DNA of 64,000 nucleotides from Ottelia alismoides (taxonomy: Eukaryota > Streptophyta > Magnoliopsida > Alismatales > Hydrocharitaceae): the NCBI GenBank assembly GCA_037367405.1, contig JAZKJV010002944.1, forward strand, positions 434,001 through 498,000. Reading direction: 5' to 3'. Positions 34,581 through 46,200 of this stretch are shown here, piece by piece (position 1 is the stretch's first letter; the number at the start of each line of letters is the position of its first letter). Both the position numbers and the translations under genes were made by a program. Under the pieces are notes generated by a model. That model ran no database searches, had not been told where the DNA came from, and worked only from the letters and a program-made list of their open reading frames with translations.

Positions 34581-34984
34581 TATCTGTAGTGGGAAAAGTA
34601 CCACGATCAATCTTGATGTAGGTACCAGATGTGGAGAAGAGTTCAGAATCATGGTCGATTATGAACTTTATTAGAGTGGGGGAAGAGAATGGAGACTGGT
34701 CAGTTTCCATCTGAAAGGTGGAGAGTTCAAGACAAGAGTGGTCCTGAGATCTCATAGAATAAAAAACCAAGGAGTCACGACAATGCTTCATAACGTTTGA
34801 ACTGGGTTCCCTAGAATCACCTTGAATTATTAGGGATGTCAGCATTTGTGACTCGATATGGGTGTTCGCAAGGTCCGAAAAACCATCCAGAATGTGACAT
34901 CTCAAAAGTAAAAAGGATTGAAATGATGTAGAGTTCAGAACATATAATGAAGAAGAAGTGCAACAGAAAATAACTGTAAGGCTC
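34581..34984 (-). other. Element B sequence upstream of the gag core
   Basis: Corresponds in position to the gag N-terminus or leader of B. A minus-strand frame covers 34555-35022 but runs across the C insertion point at 34985, so it is not one gene. The last five bases, GGCTC (34980-34984), are the expected left TSD of element C; the partner should lie beyond the window. Confidence 0.45.
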
Positions 34985-37952
34985 TGATGAGTCGCTGAAT
35001 ACGATAAATAATTTGGGCACATTGTAGTACATGTACTTAGCGAACCAATCAGAACCGAGGGAAAATCTCCGTGAAGAGTGTCTCAGCTTAATTTATATCC
35101 CGGGCAAGTCTAGGGTCGAACACAGGGAGGCAAAGGAACAACTTGAGGTCAATTCAAAAATTTAGTTCTAGATTTTCAGTGCGATTTTTTTTAGATTTTT
35201 TTAATGCAAATAGATGACAAATACAAGATGCGGCTGAATTAAGATAATAAGAAAACACACAACTAGGCCACACTAATTTTAATGTCAAATCAATTCAATT
35301 CAGTTAAATTATATTTTTTCTAAAATCCTAATCCAGAGTTGAAAGCAAGACACTTTTTTAGATTTTTTATGGGTTAAAATGCAACAAATAAAAATACACA
35401 CTTTTTATGGTTTTTTCGTAATTTCTCACACAAACAGTAAGCAAAAATCATGAAAATTTTACTAGAATATAAACATAATGCAAGGAAACTATACTACTAT
35501 TTTTGGAATTTTTTGACAAAATATGAATTTTTTATGGATTTTTTAGTAAAAACATGGTTGCGGTGAGTAATTAATTTATAATAAATCCACAATATCAAAT
35601 TAGCCAGAGAATGAATTATCCCAAATAGATATTTATACAAACAATTCAGGAGAGTTGAAATTTCGCAAAAAAGATGTATGTGGATTTAATTAAAAATCAA
35701 ATACTAAAATAACTCTACAATTTATTTCAGGTACAAGACAACTCCACTTTGGATGAAATTTGGACAGTATCTCAATCACTTATCAAGGCATCATATCTAA
35801 TTTTGTGGAATTTTTAGAGCAACTATGTATCAGATATGAATTTAATAGAACAAAATGGGTAAAATATGCAGAATTTCAGTTAAATATTTTTAATTAATTA
35901 CCCACAATTCACAAAAATACAAATAAATATTCAGAATGTAGATAATTAGTTTCTCAACATAATGGCATTTTTCATTGAATAAAATTGTGCTCAACAGATG
36001 TCCAAATTAATAAGCAAACACAGCGGTCTTTGTGCAATTTTCGAAAGCAAAATAAACAAACAACTATATACAGGGACCTATTTGTAATTACAAGAACATG
36101 ACGGGAAATATGTGCAATTGTTACATAATAAATAGAATAAAAAATGACCTTTCCTTCTTCTTCCTTGGTTCACAGGTGTAACCCAAAAAGGGGGGAGTCG
36201 GCGGCGGCTGAAGATGGTGGCGTCGTCGCGGCTGAGTGGAGGAGGAGCAACCCAGCGGATGGGGATGACGGCTGGAGACCTTCGAGCAGAGGCGGTGGAG
36301 GAGAAACGTGCGGGCTGGAGGGGGGCGCTCACACACGCGGTGGAGGAAAAGGGGGGATAGCTGGCGGAGTGGCCGACGCTGGTGGCAGCGCTGCGCGCGG
36401 TCGCGGCGGCGATGGGCGGCTCGCCGCTGGAGGAAGGTGGCACTGGCGGAAGAGGGTGGCGTCGGCGTGGCTACTTGGCGATGGAGGAACGGGGGTGGGG
36501 GGGGGGGCGTGGCCTGCTGCTCCTCTTTTTTTAATTTTTTGATTTTTATTTAATTTCTGTTGTCTTTAGCTTTAGTTTTATTTTTTTAATTTTTTTTGTA
36601 AATAGGAAACAAATATGTATCCAAAAGGGGAAGCTGATGAGTTGTTGGTGATGTGATAGAGATATAAACAAATGAAGGATTTTTGGATGGTGAAATGATG
36701 TGCTAAAAAATTTGCAAAAATGACAAGATAATAAAATGAGAAGAAAATTTACCTACGATGGAGACAGTCGCCTATGGTGTGCTCACGAGAGCACGGTCTT
36801 CGCTCAAATTGCCGGCGAGCGATGAGCTCGAGCAACACACGGATGTGGCTGTGATGTTGGCCGAAAATCAACGGATCTCACCGGAGAGGGGGCTGTCGTC
36901 GCTCGACCGCAGTTGTGTCGCTGTCACCGATTCAACTCTGGGAATGAGGCTCTCCTCACAAAAAGATGGATCGAGTGCAAATTGAGGAGGATGGGATGTA
37001 TACAAAGAGGATAAAATGAGAGGTTATTAAAGTAGTTGGTGGTTATATTATTAATGGAGTTGAATGGGAGGTTTAAAAAATGGTGGGGTTGAATGGAGGT
37101 TGGTGGTAGAATGGAGTTGAATGGTGGTTATTGTAGAGAATGTAAAATAAATAATAAAATAAATAATGATATAAAGTAGGCTACTTTAAATACAACAAAA
37201 ATAAAGATGGAAAAAATAGTGGTGAATTTACAAGTGAATACATACAACATGTACATTTTTTGTTTGCTTTTCTAATATATAATTTTTTTTGTCTTTTTAA
37301 TAAGAGATATTTACAACGGAAAAATACAATAAAATACTATAATCAAAATATAATACAAGCATGACTTTTTTTGTATTTTTAGTAATTAAGAAAGATAAAA
37401 TAAAAATGAAGAAAGAATGAATATATACATGATATACAATGTACATCTAGGTCCCAAAACCCAACTTTTGCAAATGAGCTCCGATTTTAATGAAACCAAT
37501 TCTGTTGGATAGATAATTTTCTAACTTGAACTTTAAAATTAAGTTTGATGAACTCGGAGTTCATACGGAGTAGGAATTTGGCTTGGAAGTTGGACTTTAC
37601 AGCTTTTTGTCTTTAGGATCTAGGAGCACTTATTTGAGGTAAAATTTATTTTTATTTTTGTAATTTTATATACATTTTTAAATACAAGTTAGAGAAAGAA
37701 TCAGCCAAAAAGCAGTTGAGATAAAATTATTAAAAATCCATGAAGTTTTGGGCTATTTATAGGTGAAAAACTCCTTTAATTTGCGGCTTTTTAGTGTTAA
37801 TTTATTTTGTATAATTTAATATACAATAATTAATGTATTTTATTTACAAGAGTCATTTTGTTAATTTATGGATTTTATATACATTTATTTGGGATTTTCT
37901 AGGGGATTTTGCCAAGATCAAAATATTGAGATGATGAATCGCTTATTCATCA
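34985..37952 (-). repeat. Element C 3' LTR
   Basis: 2968 bp. On the minus strand it begins TGATGAATAAGCG at 37952 and ends GCGACTCATCA at 34985. It holds the U5 motif GTGTTCGACCCTAG (opposite strand near 35105) and a GC-rich block at about 36170-36520. It pairs with 47826-48690 over the segments that survive there. Confidence 0.88.
36170..36520. other. GC-rich block inside element C 3' LTR
   Basis: Rich in GGCGG/GGAGG words with open frames on both strands (132 codons plus, 121 codons minus) and no domain. The same block, diverged, is at 48440-48690 in the 5' LTR, where the frames have different lengths, so these frames are not under protein selection. Confidence 0.6.
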
Positions 37953-37968
37953 CCCCTATACTTAAACT
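37953..37968 (-). other. Polypurine tract of element C
   Basis: On the minus strand AGTTTAAGTATAGGGG directly before the LTR start TGATGAATAAGCG. Confidence 0.85.
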
Positions 37969-39517
37969 TTGCAAGTCCTCGAGCAAATAAAGAATGAATA
38001 AGTTGGATTAACCCCTGCCTGTGCATGTGAATACAAGACTTGATCTGTTCAAGAACTCTCGGTTTTAGATATCCTAAAATTCTTAGTTGAACCAAGCTCT
38101 AGTCAAAAGGTATCCAATTCCCGTAATCATCAGACTCTCTGTGTATACATATATAAGGCATATGACTTTAAGTGTGGACTGCAGTTATAAGAGTAGAGTC
38201 GCAACGTCACCCAAGGTTCCAGTCTAAGAGACTCTCCTAAGAACCCAATCCTCAACACTAGGGAATAAACCATTTCTTGCATCCAATCCATCGTCTCTTT
38301 AGTTGTCAGACTTGAAAGTGTAGATGGAAGGTCAGATGATGGAGGGCATTGGATTGTATCATTTCTTCTCTCCCTCTCATTGGAACAAGGACTCTCTCAA
38401 GTGCCTTATTATTCAACGCATTTTTTTGGGGTGTTGATCAGTGTGGCCGTCAAGAGAAGTTGGAGTCGTCTGCACTTGTTTTCCTGGGAGTACACCGGGG
38501 TGTGCCTTTTTTGAGTACATATCATACCTTCTACACCCAGACTTGTAGCATTTACGATGCAGAGCCCTTTTTTGGTGTAAGCCCGACTCCTGGTCCTAAT
38601 AGCGGTGGTCCAAGTGGACACTATGAAATGGTTGGGAGCGCTCACCTTTGGTGGAAGCTCTTCAATATTTGACTTTGTGAAATGAGAGCTTTTCTTTGAC
38701 ATTTCATTGCTTTGTAATATTTTTGGCTAGCTCCACTACTTTTGACAAGAGTTGGCGTACACTGATCAACATTTTTTTATTTTATATCACACCCCGGCAC
38801 ATAGGTAAATATCAAGAGATAGTACAAGAACCATGTTCTCATACTGGCTAAAGGTGCTGACACTCAGGTTTCATGAAGCCTTCATTGATTTTATCCCATC
38901 CTCGAGTATCATCAAATCAGGTCCAAACTCAAATCCCTCATCCCAGTTCCTCAAGTGAAATCCCAACTCATCTCATCATAAATGAGTCGTGTATGTGAGG
39001 TGCTGATGATATTCTTAAGGTAGAGACTAAGTATGCAATATAGCACACAAATCTTTCTACTAGGGAAATGTGAATAATTAAGTCAAAGACCCTAATGACT
39101 AAGGCTGGTTAACTCAAAATCTCAAGAGCTCATAAACCAAGTGTTTTTAAACATCACTAGTCTTGTGTGAAAGTGTAAGTGTCAGGGACCAAACCAACTT
39201 ATTAGTTAGTTTTTTCTTTATGGTTTTTATTGTATTTTTTTATTTTTGTTTTTTTTGTTTATTTTTTTAGAAAAAGTTTTTTTTCAAAAAGTTTTTTTGA
39301 AAAACAAAGGAAAAGAAGGAACTTTTTTTTGAAAAAGTTTTGTTTTTTTTTCCAAACGTATTTTTTTACAAAGATAAGAAAGGATTTTTTTTGAAAAAGT
39401 TTTTTTAAAGCAAATAAGGAAAATGGGAAACAATTATGGTTTTTTTAAAGAGATTTTTTTTAAAGAGAGATTTTTTTACCCACCCCGTAATTATTGTATA
39501 AATACAAAAATACGTGA

Positions 39518-39562
39518 AAGTACGAGCTATGGGTAAAGTATATACACGCCCCCCTATACTTA
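39518..39562 (-). other. Conserved tail module with decoy PPT, element C
   Basis: On the minus strand TAAGTATAGGGGGG (39549-39562), then GTGTATATAC and CCATAGCTCGTA. Same order as in A, D and E. Confidence 0.7.
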
Positions 39563-39659
39563 GCTCGTGATATGTCCTCAGAGCACATGAAGCGAGAAAA
39601 AGACATAGCTCGTGCTAAGCGTAGGATGACTAGAAAAAGTATAGAAGTCGATCCGCCCC

Positions 39660-39803
39660 CTATACTTAGGCTCTAGTTAGCCTAAGTATAGGGGGAAGAG
39701 CAAAAATGGGGCGGACGAGGTCGAGAGGAGAAATGGATGAGTATACACACAAGGCGGGCATTGATTCCCCCCTATACTTAGGCTCTGGTAAGCCAAGGTA
39801 TAG
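39660..39803 (-). repeat. Two PPT-like stem-loops in element C tail
   Basis: 39660-39691 is a perfect 13-bp stem CTATACTTAGGCT/AGCCTAAGTATAG with a 6-nt loop. 39772-39803 has the same left arm, and a right arm that has acquired mismatches (AGCCAAGGTATAG). Confidence 0.8.
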
Positions 39804-39912
39804 GACAAGATTAAGTGTGAGAACTGATGTGATCTGGAGAATATACAAAAAAGGAAGAATATGTACAAGAGTGATTGAATCTTCAAAGCTGCTGAATCTC
39901 GATGATGCATCT

Positions 39913-41540
39913 TCATGAAGAGTAATATGATGTAACTGCTCTGTGCTCACTCTGCATGAAGTTGATGACCTCGACTTGGACCAACTGCTCTTTAGAATCT
40001 ACAAAATTCTTCAACAGTTGTCCATTCACCACATGAGATTATGCACCATCTGTGAGATCAACTATCTCTACACTTCCATTCTCGTGCACTTTCTTAACAA
40101 CAAAGAGACCCGCCCATTTAGATTTGAGCTTCCCATGGAAAATCTTCAACCTGGCATTGAACAACCATAGACAAAGTCTTTGCACCTAATGTGCTGATCA
40201 TGCCATCTCTTTACTTTATCCTTATAAATAAAACTGTGGTCTTATGCCCTGTTTCGGATTTCCACGAGCTCGTTCAAATTCAAATCTCGACAAAGCTTCC
40301 CTAGGTGACAACTCCAATAAATCTGCTTAATTGCCTATTCGGATTTGTGAATCAGCTCTGCAGGCAAATGGCATGGCTTGCCATAGATCATTCTAAATGG
40401 TGAAGTACCCAATGGTGTCTTGTAGGTTGTCCTATAGGCCCATTGAACTTGGTCCAAAAGCTGGGACCAGTTCTTCCTATTGGGACGAACCAACTTCTGC
40501 AAAATACTCTTCACCTCTCTGTTCGAAACCTCTGCCATGTCGTTGGACTATGGGTGGTAAGGACTAGTAACTCTATGCTCAAATCCATAGTCCTTAGCTA
40601 AAGATCTCATATCTTGGTTCACGAAGTGGCTACCCCCATCAGATATCAAAACTTTTGGCACCCCCAACCTAGCAATAATATGGTCTCTCACAAACTTACA
40701 GACAGTCTTACTGTCTGCGGTTCGGGTTGGGATAGCCTCCACCCACCTGTATAAATAATCAACCGCCAACAATATGTACTCATGTCCTTGGCTATTGGGA
40801 AAGGGACCCATAAAATCTATGCCCCATGCATAAAAAACATCACAAATAATCATCGCTTGCATGGGCATCTCATCTCTTTGTCCAACTATCCCTCCCATCC
40901 TTTGACAAATTGGGCACGACCGTATAAAATCAATAGCATATCTAAACAAGGTCAGCCAATATAACCCACATTGAAGTACTTTGTGAGCTGTTCTCTTGCC
41001 CGAATGGTGTCCTCCAACCTCGAGTGAATGACAATATGTGAGTACACTCTGGTACTCCTCTTGAGGAATACACCTTCTCCAAACACAATTCGACCCTTTG
41101 AAGAAAAGGAAAGGATCGTCCCAGTGGTATCTCCTTGAATCTGACTTCAGTCGATCAATTCTGCTCCTAGTCCAACCATGGGGAACCTGCTTGGAGACAA
41201 GATAGTTCACCATGTTTACATAGCATGGGAGTGAGTCAATAACACAAATTGACTCGTCTGGGAAGGTCTCTCTAATTTGGTCATAATCAGGAGAATCTTT
41301 AAGTTCAATTCGAGAAAGGTGATCAGCCACAACATTCTTCACTCCAGGTTTATCTTTTATCTCCAAATCAAATTCCTGGAGGAGTAAAATCCACCTAAGA
41401 AGACGTTCCTTCGCATCCTTCTTTTCCATTAAATATCGAATGGATGTGTGATCAGTGTAAATTGTCACCTTAGAGCCCAAAATATATGACCTGAACTTCT
41501 CGAGGGTCCATACTACAGCGAGCATTTCCTTTTCAGTCAA
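39913..41540 (-). pseudogene. Element C RNase H end and integrase
   Basis: Starts [10 protein letters not shown] and Y-T-D-H-T-S-I (RNase H), then the linker V-V-A-D-H-L-S. Integrase follows with H-H-S-G-K-R zinc finger, C-P-I-C, core W-G-I-D-F-M-G, S-D-G-G-S-H-F and A-E-V-S-N-R-E, so the three catalytic acids are kept. Stops: TAG at 40548-40550 (P-Y-H-P-stop, expected Gln) and TAG near 40335 (H-K-S-E-stop, Trp in E). The C-terminal part near 40030-40130 (G-K-L-K-S-K-W and V-N-G-Q-L-L-K-N-F) is readable in a shifted frame and ends in TGA at 39913. Confidence 0.85.
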
Positions 41541-43130
41541 TGTATAATTCTTCTATGTAGGATCTAATACTTTGCTCGCGTAGTGGATCGCAAACGGGAT
41601 CCCCTCTTGCCATTTTCCTAACACAGCTCCTATAGCAAAATCTGAAGCCTCAGTCATGATCTCAAAGGGGAGAGACCAGTCAGGAGCTTGTAGGATAGGT
41701 GAGGCACAAATCTTCCTCTTCAAGAGCTCAAAGGCCTCCAGACACCTACGATCTACAACGAACTCTGTGTCTTTCCCTAAGAGCTCAGACAGTGGGTGGG
41801 CGATTTTTGAAAAATCCTGAATGAATCTCCTATAGAATTTAACACGCCTTAAGAATGACCGCACTGACTTCACGTTGGTAGGTGGATCGAGTTTCTTGAT
41901 CACCTCCACCTTGGCAGGGTCAACCTCCATTCCCCTTTTGGATATGACATGTCCCAACACGATACCCTCCGTCACCATAAAGTTACTCTTCTCCCAGGAG
42001 AGTATCAGATTTACCTCTCTACACCTCGTGAGAACTCGGTCCAAGTGCGCTAAACATGTATCAAAAAAATCACAAGGCACCGAGAAGTCATCCATGAACA
42101 CTTCCAGGAAATCTCCCACCATCTCGGCAAATATGGCTATCATGCACCGCTGAAATGTGCCCAGGGCATTGCAGAGCCCGAATGGCATGCGCCTGAAAGC
42201 ATAAGTACCGAATGGAAATGTGAATGTGGTCTTTTCCTGGTCCTCAGGGGCTATGTCCACCTGGTTGTGGCCTGAGTACCCATCAAGGAAACAGAAGAAC
42301 TCTTAACCTGCGAGTCTCTTTAAGATCTGGTCAATAAAAGGCAAGGGAAAGTGATCTTTCTTGGTTGCAGCATTCAGGCATCTGTAGTCAACACGGACAT
42401 GCCACGACGTAGGTACTCGTGTTACGATCTCTACCCCCTCCTCATTGGTGACCATCTGAATTCCTGACTTCTTCGGGACAACATGAAGCGGGGCCACCCA
42501 TTTGGAGTCAGAAATAGGGTATATAAACCATGCTTTGCACCATTTCTCAATCTCCTTCTTCACTACTTCCCGTAGATTGGGGTTAAGTCTCCTTTGGAAC
42601 TCACGGGAAGGTCTCACATTATCCTCAGTAAAAATATGGTGCGAGCAGAGAGCGGGGTTGATCCCCACGAGATCCGACACTGTCCAGCCTATTGCTTTGC
42701 GGTTCCTCTCTAAGACTTCTAACAACCTAGACTCCGATTCTAAAGTCAAGTCTGAGCTAATGATGATCGGATATCTTTCTTTGGGTCCTGCAAGAAAGGC
42801 GTACTTGAGTGCAGGAGGTAGTGATTTCAGTTCTGGCAATGTGGTTTCATCAAGCAAATCTGGTTGAACTGAATCTGAATATGGTTCCGTGTTGCATGAA
42901 GGTGGTCTAAGCTGAGTAGTACTCGCCACCAAATCAGAAGTATCAGGAGTCGGATCGTCAAAAATATCCAGACAATCGGCAAAAGCCACGTCCGACTCAT
43001 CATCTATGTCCCATGATTGTTCCGAAGAGGATGAAACTGACAGATCCAGATGGATCTCTACGTCATCATAGGAATAGGTAGATTCATCTCTAACAAGATC
43101 AGACAACACCTGGCAAACTGCATCATGCAC
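41541..43130 (-). pseudogene. Element C reverse transcriptase and RNase H start
   Basis: 43130-42303 carries the upstream region (A-L-C-S-H-H-I, S-R-E-F-Q-R-R-L-N-P) and V-D-Y-R-C-L-N. A TAA near 42304 interrupts R-L-A-G. 42260-41553 carries F-G-L-C-N-A, the catalytic F-M-D-D (42087-42098), L-S-W-E-K-S-N and the RNase H start F-E-I-M-T-E-A-S-D. In D the last motif is T-D-A-S-D, so the first RNase H Asp is Glu here. The next stop, TAG at about 41550 after V-L-D-P-T, stands where Gln is expected. Confidence 0.85.
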
Positions 43131-43742
43131 TATGTCCTCTCCTGATGAAAGGGTCTCGCTCTATCCTGAAGGAATCTGTCCCTAAATCCCAACGGTGCTG
43201 ATCATTCTGCAATCTGCCTCTGATGATGAGTACTCTGTGCTACTCTCTGAATCGGGTCACTGACACTTGGTTTGCTTCATCTCAAGGTTCACTTCTCTGC
43301 CTGGAGAACGGAACTTCATCATTCCCGTACCATAATCGAAAGTTGCACATGCGGTCCTAAGGAAGGGCCGTCCGAGAATGATTTGAGATTCTCTCCAGTG
43401 ATTGGGGGTCTCCATGTCCAAGACTGTGAAGTCAACCTGTTAGTTCTGCCCCTCAATCGAGATAACTATGTTCTTCACTTCTCCCTTAGGCCTCTTCACT
43501 GAACGATCTGCGAATTGGAGTAAATCTCTAGATTTGCGAAGTGGTCCCAACTCCAATTTCTGATATAATGCTAAGGGAAGTAAGTTGATTGAAGAACTGT
43601 TATACAAGAGTGTATGTGCAAACACAATGTCATCAATACGACTCTCCACATAGTGAGCACCCATGCCTCTCTTTTTCCTTGGCAAAGTCTGATTCTTGAG
43701 ACAATAAGTTGTGGCTACTTATAAGACATGCGTCTTTCTATT
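43131..43742 (-). pseudogene. Element C protease remnant
   Basis: The frame 43685-43440 reads L-L-Y-N-S-S-S-I-N-L-L, equivalent to D-S-G-S-S-I-N-L-L in D, so the catalytic Asp is Asn and the Gly is Ser. It continues with L-Q-F-A-D-R-S-V-K-R-P-K-G. A stop near 43440 is followed by the remaining part (V-L-D-M-E, G-R-P-F-L) at about 43430-43340. Inactive as written. Confidence 0.8.
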
Positions 43743-44360
43743 TCAGTTATCTTTCTTCCTGTTAACCCTTGTAGGTGTGCATCTCACCTTAAGGTATTTT
43801 TGGAATGTAGGATGGTTAGCCACATATTCATCAAATGGCACCTTTACAGTGATGTTTTCTTTACAAAACTGTGCCATATCGGGATCATCTTTCTGAATCT
43901 TTTTGATGCGCTTTCCTGCCATAAGAGCACGGGGGAAAGGGATTGAAGCTAGAGAAACAGAAGATGAAGAGTCTGAATCATGAACTGAAAGATCATTCTT
44001 GGCATTAACTGAAACAAAGTTCTTCATACATAAATTTTTTTGATGCAACATGGAATCAAAATCAAATCTATCTACTATAAGTTGTGGAATAGAAGCTGGA
44101 GTGGTATCCGCCACAACCGGAGATGCAAGGTCCTCCGTAGACTCAGAAGTGTATCCATGCTGTCGATGCTGCATACGTGCTCTCCTTCTCCTCTCGGCTC
44201 CCTGAGTAAAGGTCCTCGAATGGTGCTGATGGGGCTCCGGAATATGTTGCCTCTCCTCCTCGTCCTCTAAAAACTCCTCAGGTAGAGCTCCAGAGATGCC
44301 CCTCCTCGTGTCCCTTGCCTGGTCTAGTACGGTCACGGTCCTTCCGCTCCTGAGTGACAT
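43743..44360 (-). pseudogene. Element C gag-protease linker
   Basis: Open frame of 205 codons starting M-S-L-R-S-G-R-T, the linker motif also found in B and D. Ser/Asp-rich middle part, then a Lys/Arg-rich end. No catalytic motif. Position and motif place it between gag and protease. Confidence 0.65.
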
Positions 44361-46200
44361 GTGGTTAGCCTCGTCACACGAAAGAATCTCATGTTCAGAT
44401 CTAGGAGATGCTGAATAGTATACCTGACTAAAGTGTTGCTGAGAACTAGATCGGTTCAGGCTATTGGGGTTAGCCTGAACTTAGGCTGGAATCGAGGTAG
44501 AAGGTGCAGTCTGCTCATCTCGCCATCTAGATAGGCGGTTGACATCCACCCGTAAGTTATGAATTTCGTTCCTGTAGGAACGGAGCTCGTCAAGTATCTG
44601 CTGATGTATGTCCACGGGTCCAGATGATGAAGGAAGTGGATAAGACTGGGAAGAAGAACGAGAAGACTGGCCCTGCTGGTCAGGGTACTACCTCTGCTGC
44701 TGCTGGGGTTGTGGGCCCTGCTGACTCGTCTGGTAATGGCCCTGTCGGCCATACTGCTGGTACTGTTGCCGCTGCTGCTGGGGTGGCTAGAATCTAGGGC
44801 TTTGTTGTGATGGAGGTGGTGCAGAGGTGAATGCGGTGTTGTGAAAGGTCGGGGATGCTGGTAGGTCTGTCGGTCTCCCATACTTCCCTGTCTAGCTGGG
44901 TCCTGAGTATACCATACTCCATTCACCTCCCAAACCAATGGAGGCTCCTCCTGAACTGTCTTGCTAAAGGAGGTGGCTGCTGGAAAGAGTGGGCGTAGGA
45001 TTGGTCCTTCTCCCACGGCTGGGGTTGCCCTGACACCAACTGCTCCTGAATATGGTGAACTCGGTATACGGGGGCAGAGGGTGCAGTCACGACGGGTATC
45101 CTCATCTTAGATACCTTCTCAGTCAACTCCTCCATCTGTTTTGGAAGTTTGGAGACGCTCCGGTCTAACTCATCAATCCTCCTATCGATCTTCTTGACTA
45201 CTGTAAGCTTGTCCGCAAGGAGTTCCATGCTAGGGATCACGTCCTGAGAGAGATCGACTACAGCTGATTCCCCCCCCCCCCCCTTAAATGATAGTGAATT
45301 GGGGGACGGTGTATAGGCCCTGCTGGCCATCTGTGAGCAGTTAGTTTCAGCCATCTGCTCGAATATCTTCCAGACGGTATCCTCTCCTCGTGATGTATAG
45401 CTGCCTCCATAGGTAGCGCTCACTAAAACCTGCATCTCAGGGTTGAGACCAGTGAAGAATGATTGGACCAAGATGTTATCATCTAAATTGTGACAGAAAC
45501 ACTTCTGCAGGATGTCCTTGAATCTTTCCCAAGCATCACAAAAGACTTCATGGGGGTAACTGGGAAAAACTCATAATACGCATCCTCATCATGTTAGTTC
45601 TACTCAACGGGTAGAACTTCTTCTGAAACAGGTCCTTGAACTGGGCATAAGTGGTAACTATAACTCCCAAGTTCTTTACCCAGTAGTCAGTTTTGCCACC
45701 CAAGGCAAATGGAAGGGCTTTGAGCCTAATATAATCCTGGCTAACATTATGATGTTTGAGGTTAGCACAGATGAGCTCAAAGCCCCTTAGAAATGCATAT
45801 GGCTCCTCAGATGCATTCCCATCAAAATGTGGCAGCAGGTTCAGAAAGTGCGGCTTCAACTCAAAATCAACATTGGGTTCGACCAGACTCAAGTAGTTAT
45901 GAATTTGATATTGTCCGGGGTTGTATGCCGCATCCATTGGTGGTTCAACCCCAACATTTAGTTGTCCTAGCTGAGCTCGGAGTAGTGTGTGTTGCTGCTC
46001 AGATGCAGCTAATCTGGAAAGTACCATTCTCAATGGGTCTTTATTGTTCTCTTCTTCCTCTTCTTTCTTCTTTGGAGGTATTTTCCTTGTATGGCCTGAA
46101 TCAGAAAGGTGTTCTTGATTAGAAGAGGATTTATGAATCAAGATATTCTCAATGGGGCGAAGGTCTTCCTCGGTGAGGTGGGAAGAGAGAAATAAAATTG
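44361..46200 (-). pseudogene. Element C gag
   Basis: The N-terminal and core part (46141-45548) has a Lys/Glu-rich stretch and then H-F-D-G-N-A-S-E-E-P-Y, A-L-P-F-A-L-G-G-K-T-D-Y-W and F-Y-P-L-S-R-T, the gag core. A shift at a C-run near 45553 moves the frame; the core continues as 45471-44923 with S-F-F-T-G-L-N-P-E-M-Q and A-T-Y-G-G-S. A 14-C run lies at 45270-45283. The C-terminal part is Gln/Pro-rich with no zinc knuckle seen, as in D. The start codon is not certain. Confidence 0.8.

Larger units (their letters stand above)
19710..34984 (-). mobile_element. Element B: Athila-type Ty3/gypsy element, oldest layer
   Basis: Minus-strand gag-pol remnant in two pieces, 33020-34984 (leader and gag) and 19710-23423 (end of gag to integrase zinc finger), separated by element E. 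Its 3' end is cut by element A at 19710 and its 5' end by element C at 34985. No LTR of B is in the window. All domains are broken by stops and substitutions in catalytic positions. The flanks join correctly when E is removed with one copy of GCTAG. Confidence 0.8.
37969..39912 (-). other. Element C 3' tail, non-coding
   Basis: About 1.9 kb without an env-like frame. Blocks around 38330-38650 and 39040-39140 match element A 5570-5890 and 5055-5185 on the opposite strand. 39226-39480 is low-complexity DNA built from TTTTTTGAAAAAG-type words. Stem-loops and the decoy-PPT module are near 39518-39803. Confidence 0.7.

Noticed and set aside
36078..36553. Frames of 121 and 132 codons in C's 3' LTR
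   Set aside because: The homologous block in the 5' LTR (48344-48704) has frames of different length and sequence, so no protein is conserved.
45270..45283. 14-C run as a functional element
   Set aside because: It lies inside C gag coding sequence where Gly codons are expected (G-G-G-G in the frame). Slippage or a sequencing problem is the simpler explanation.
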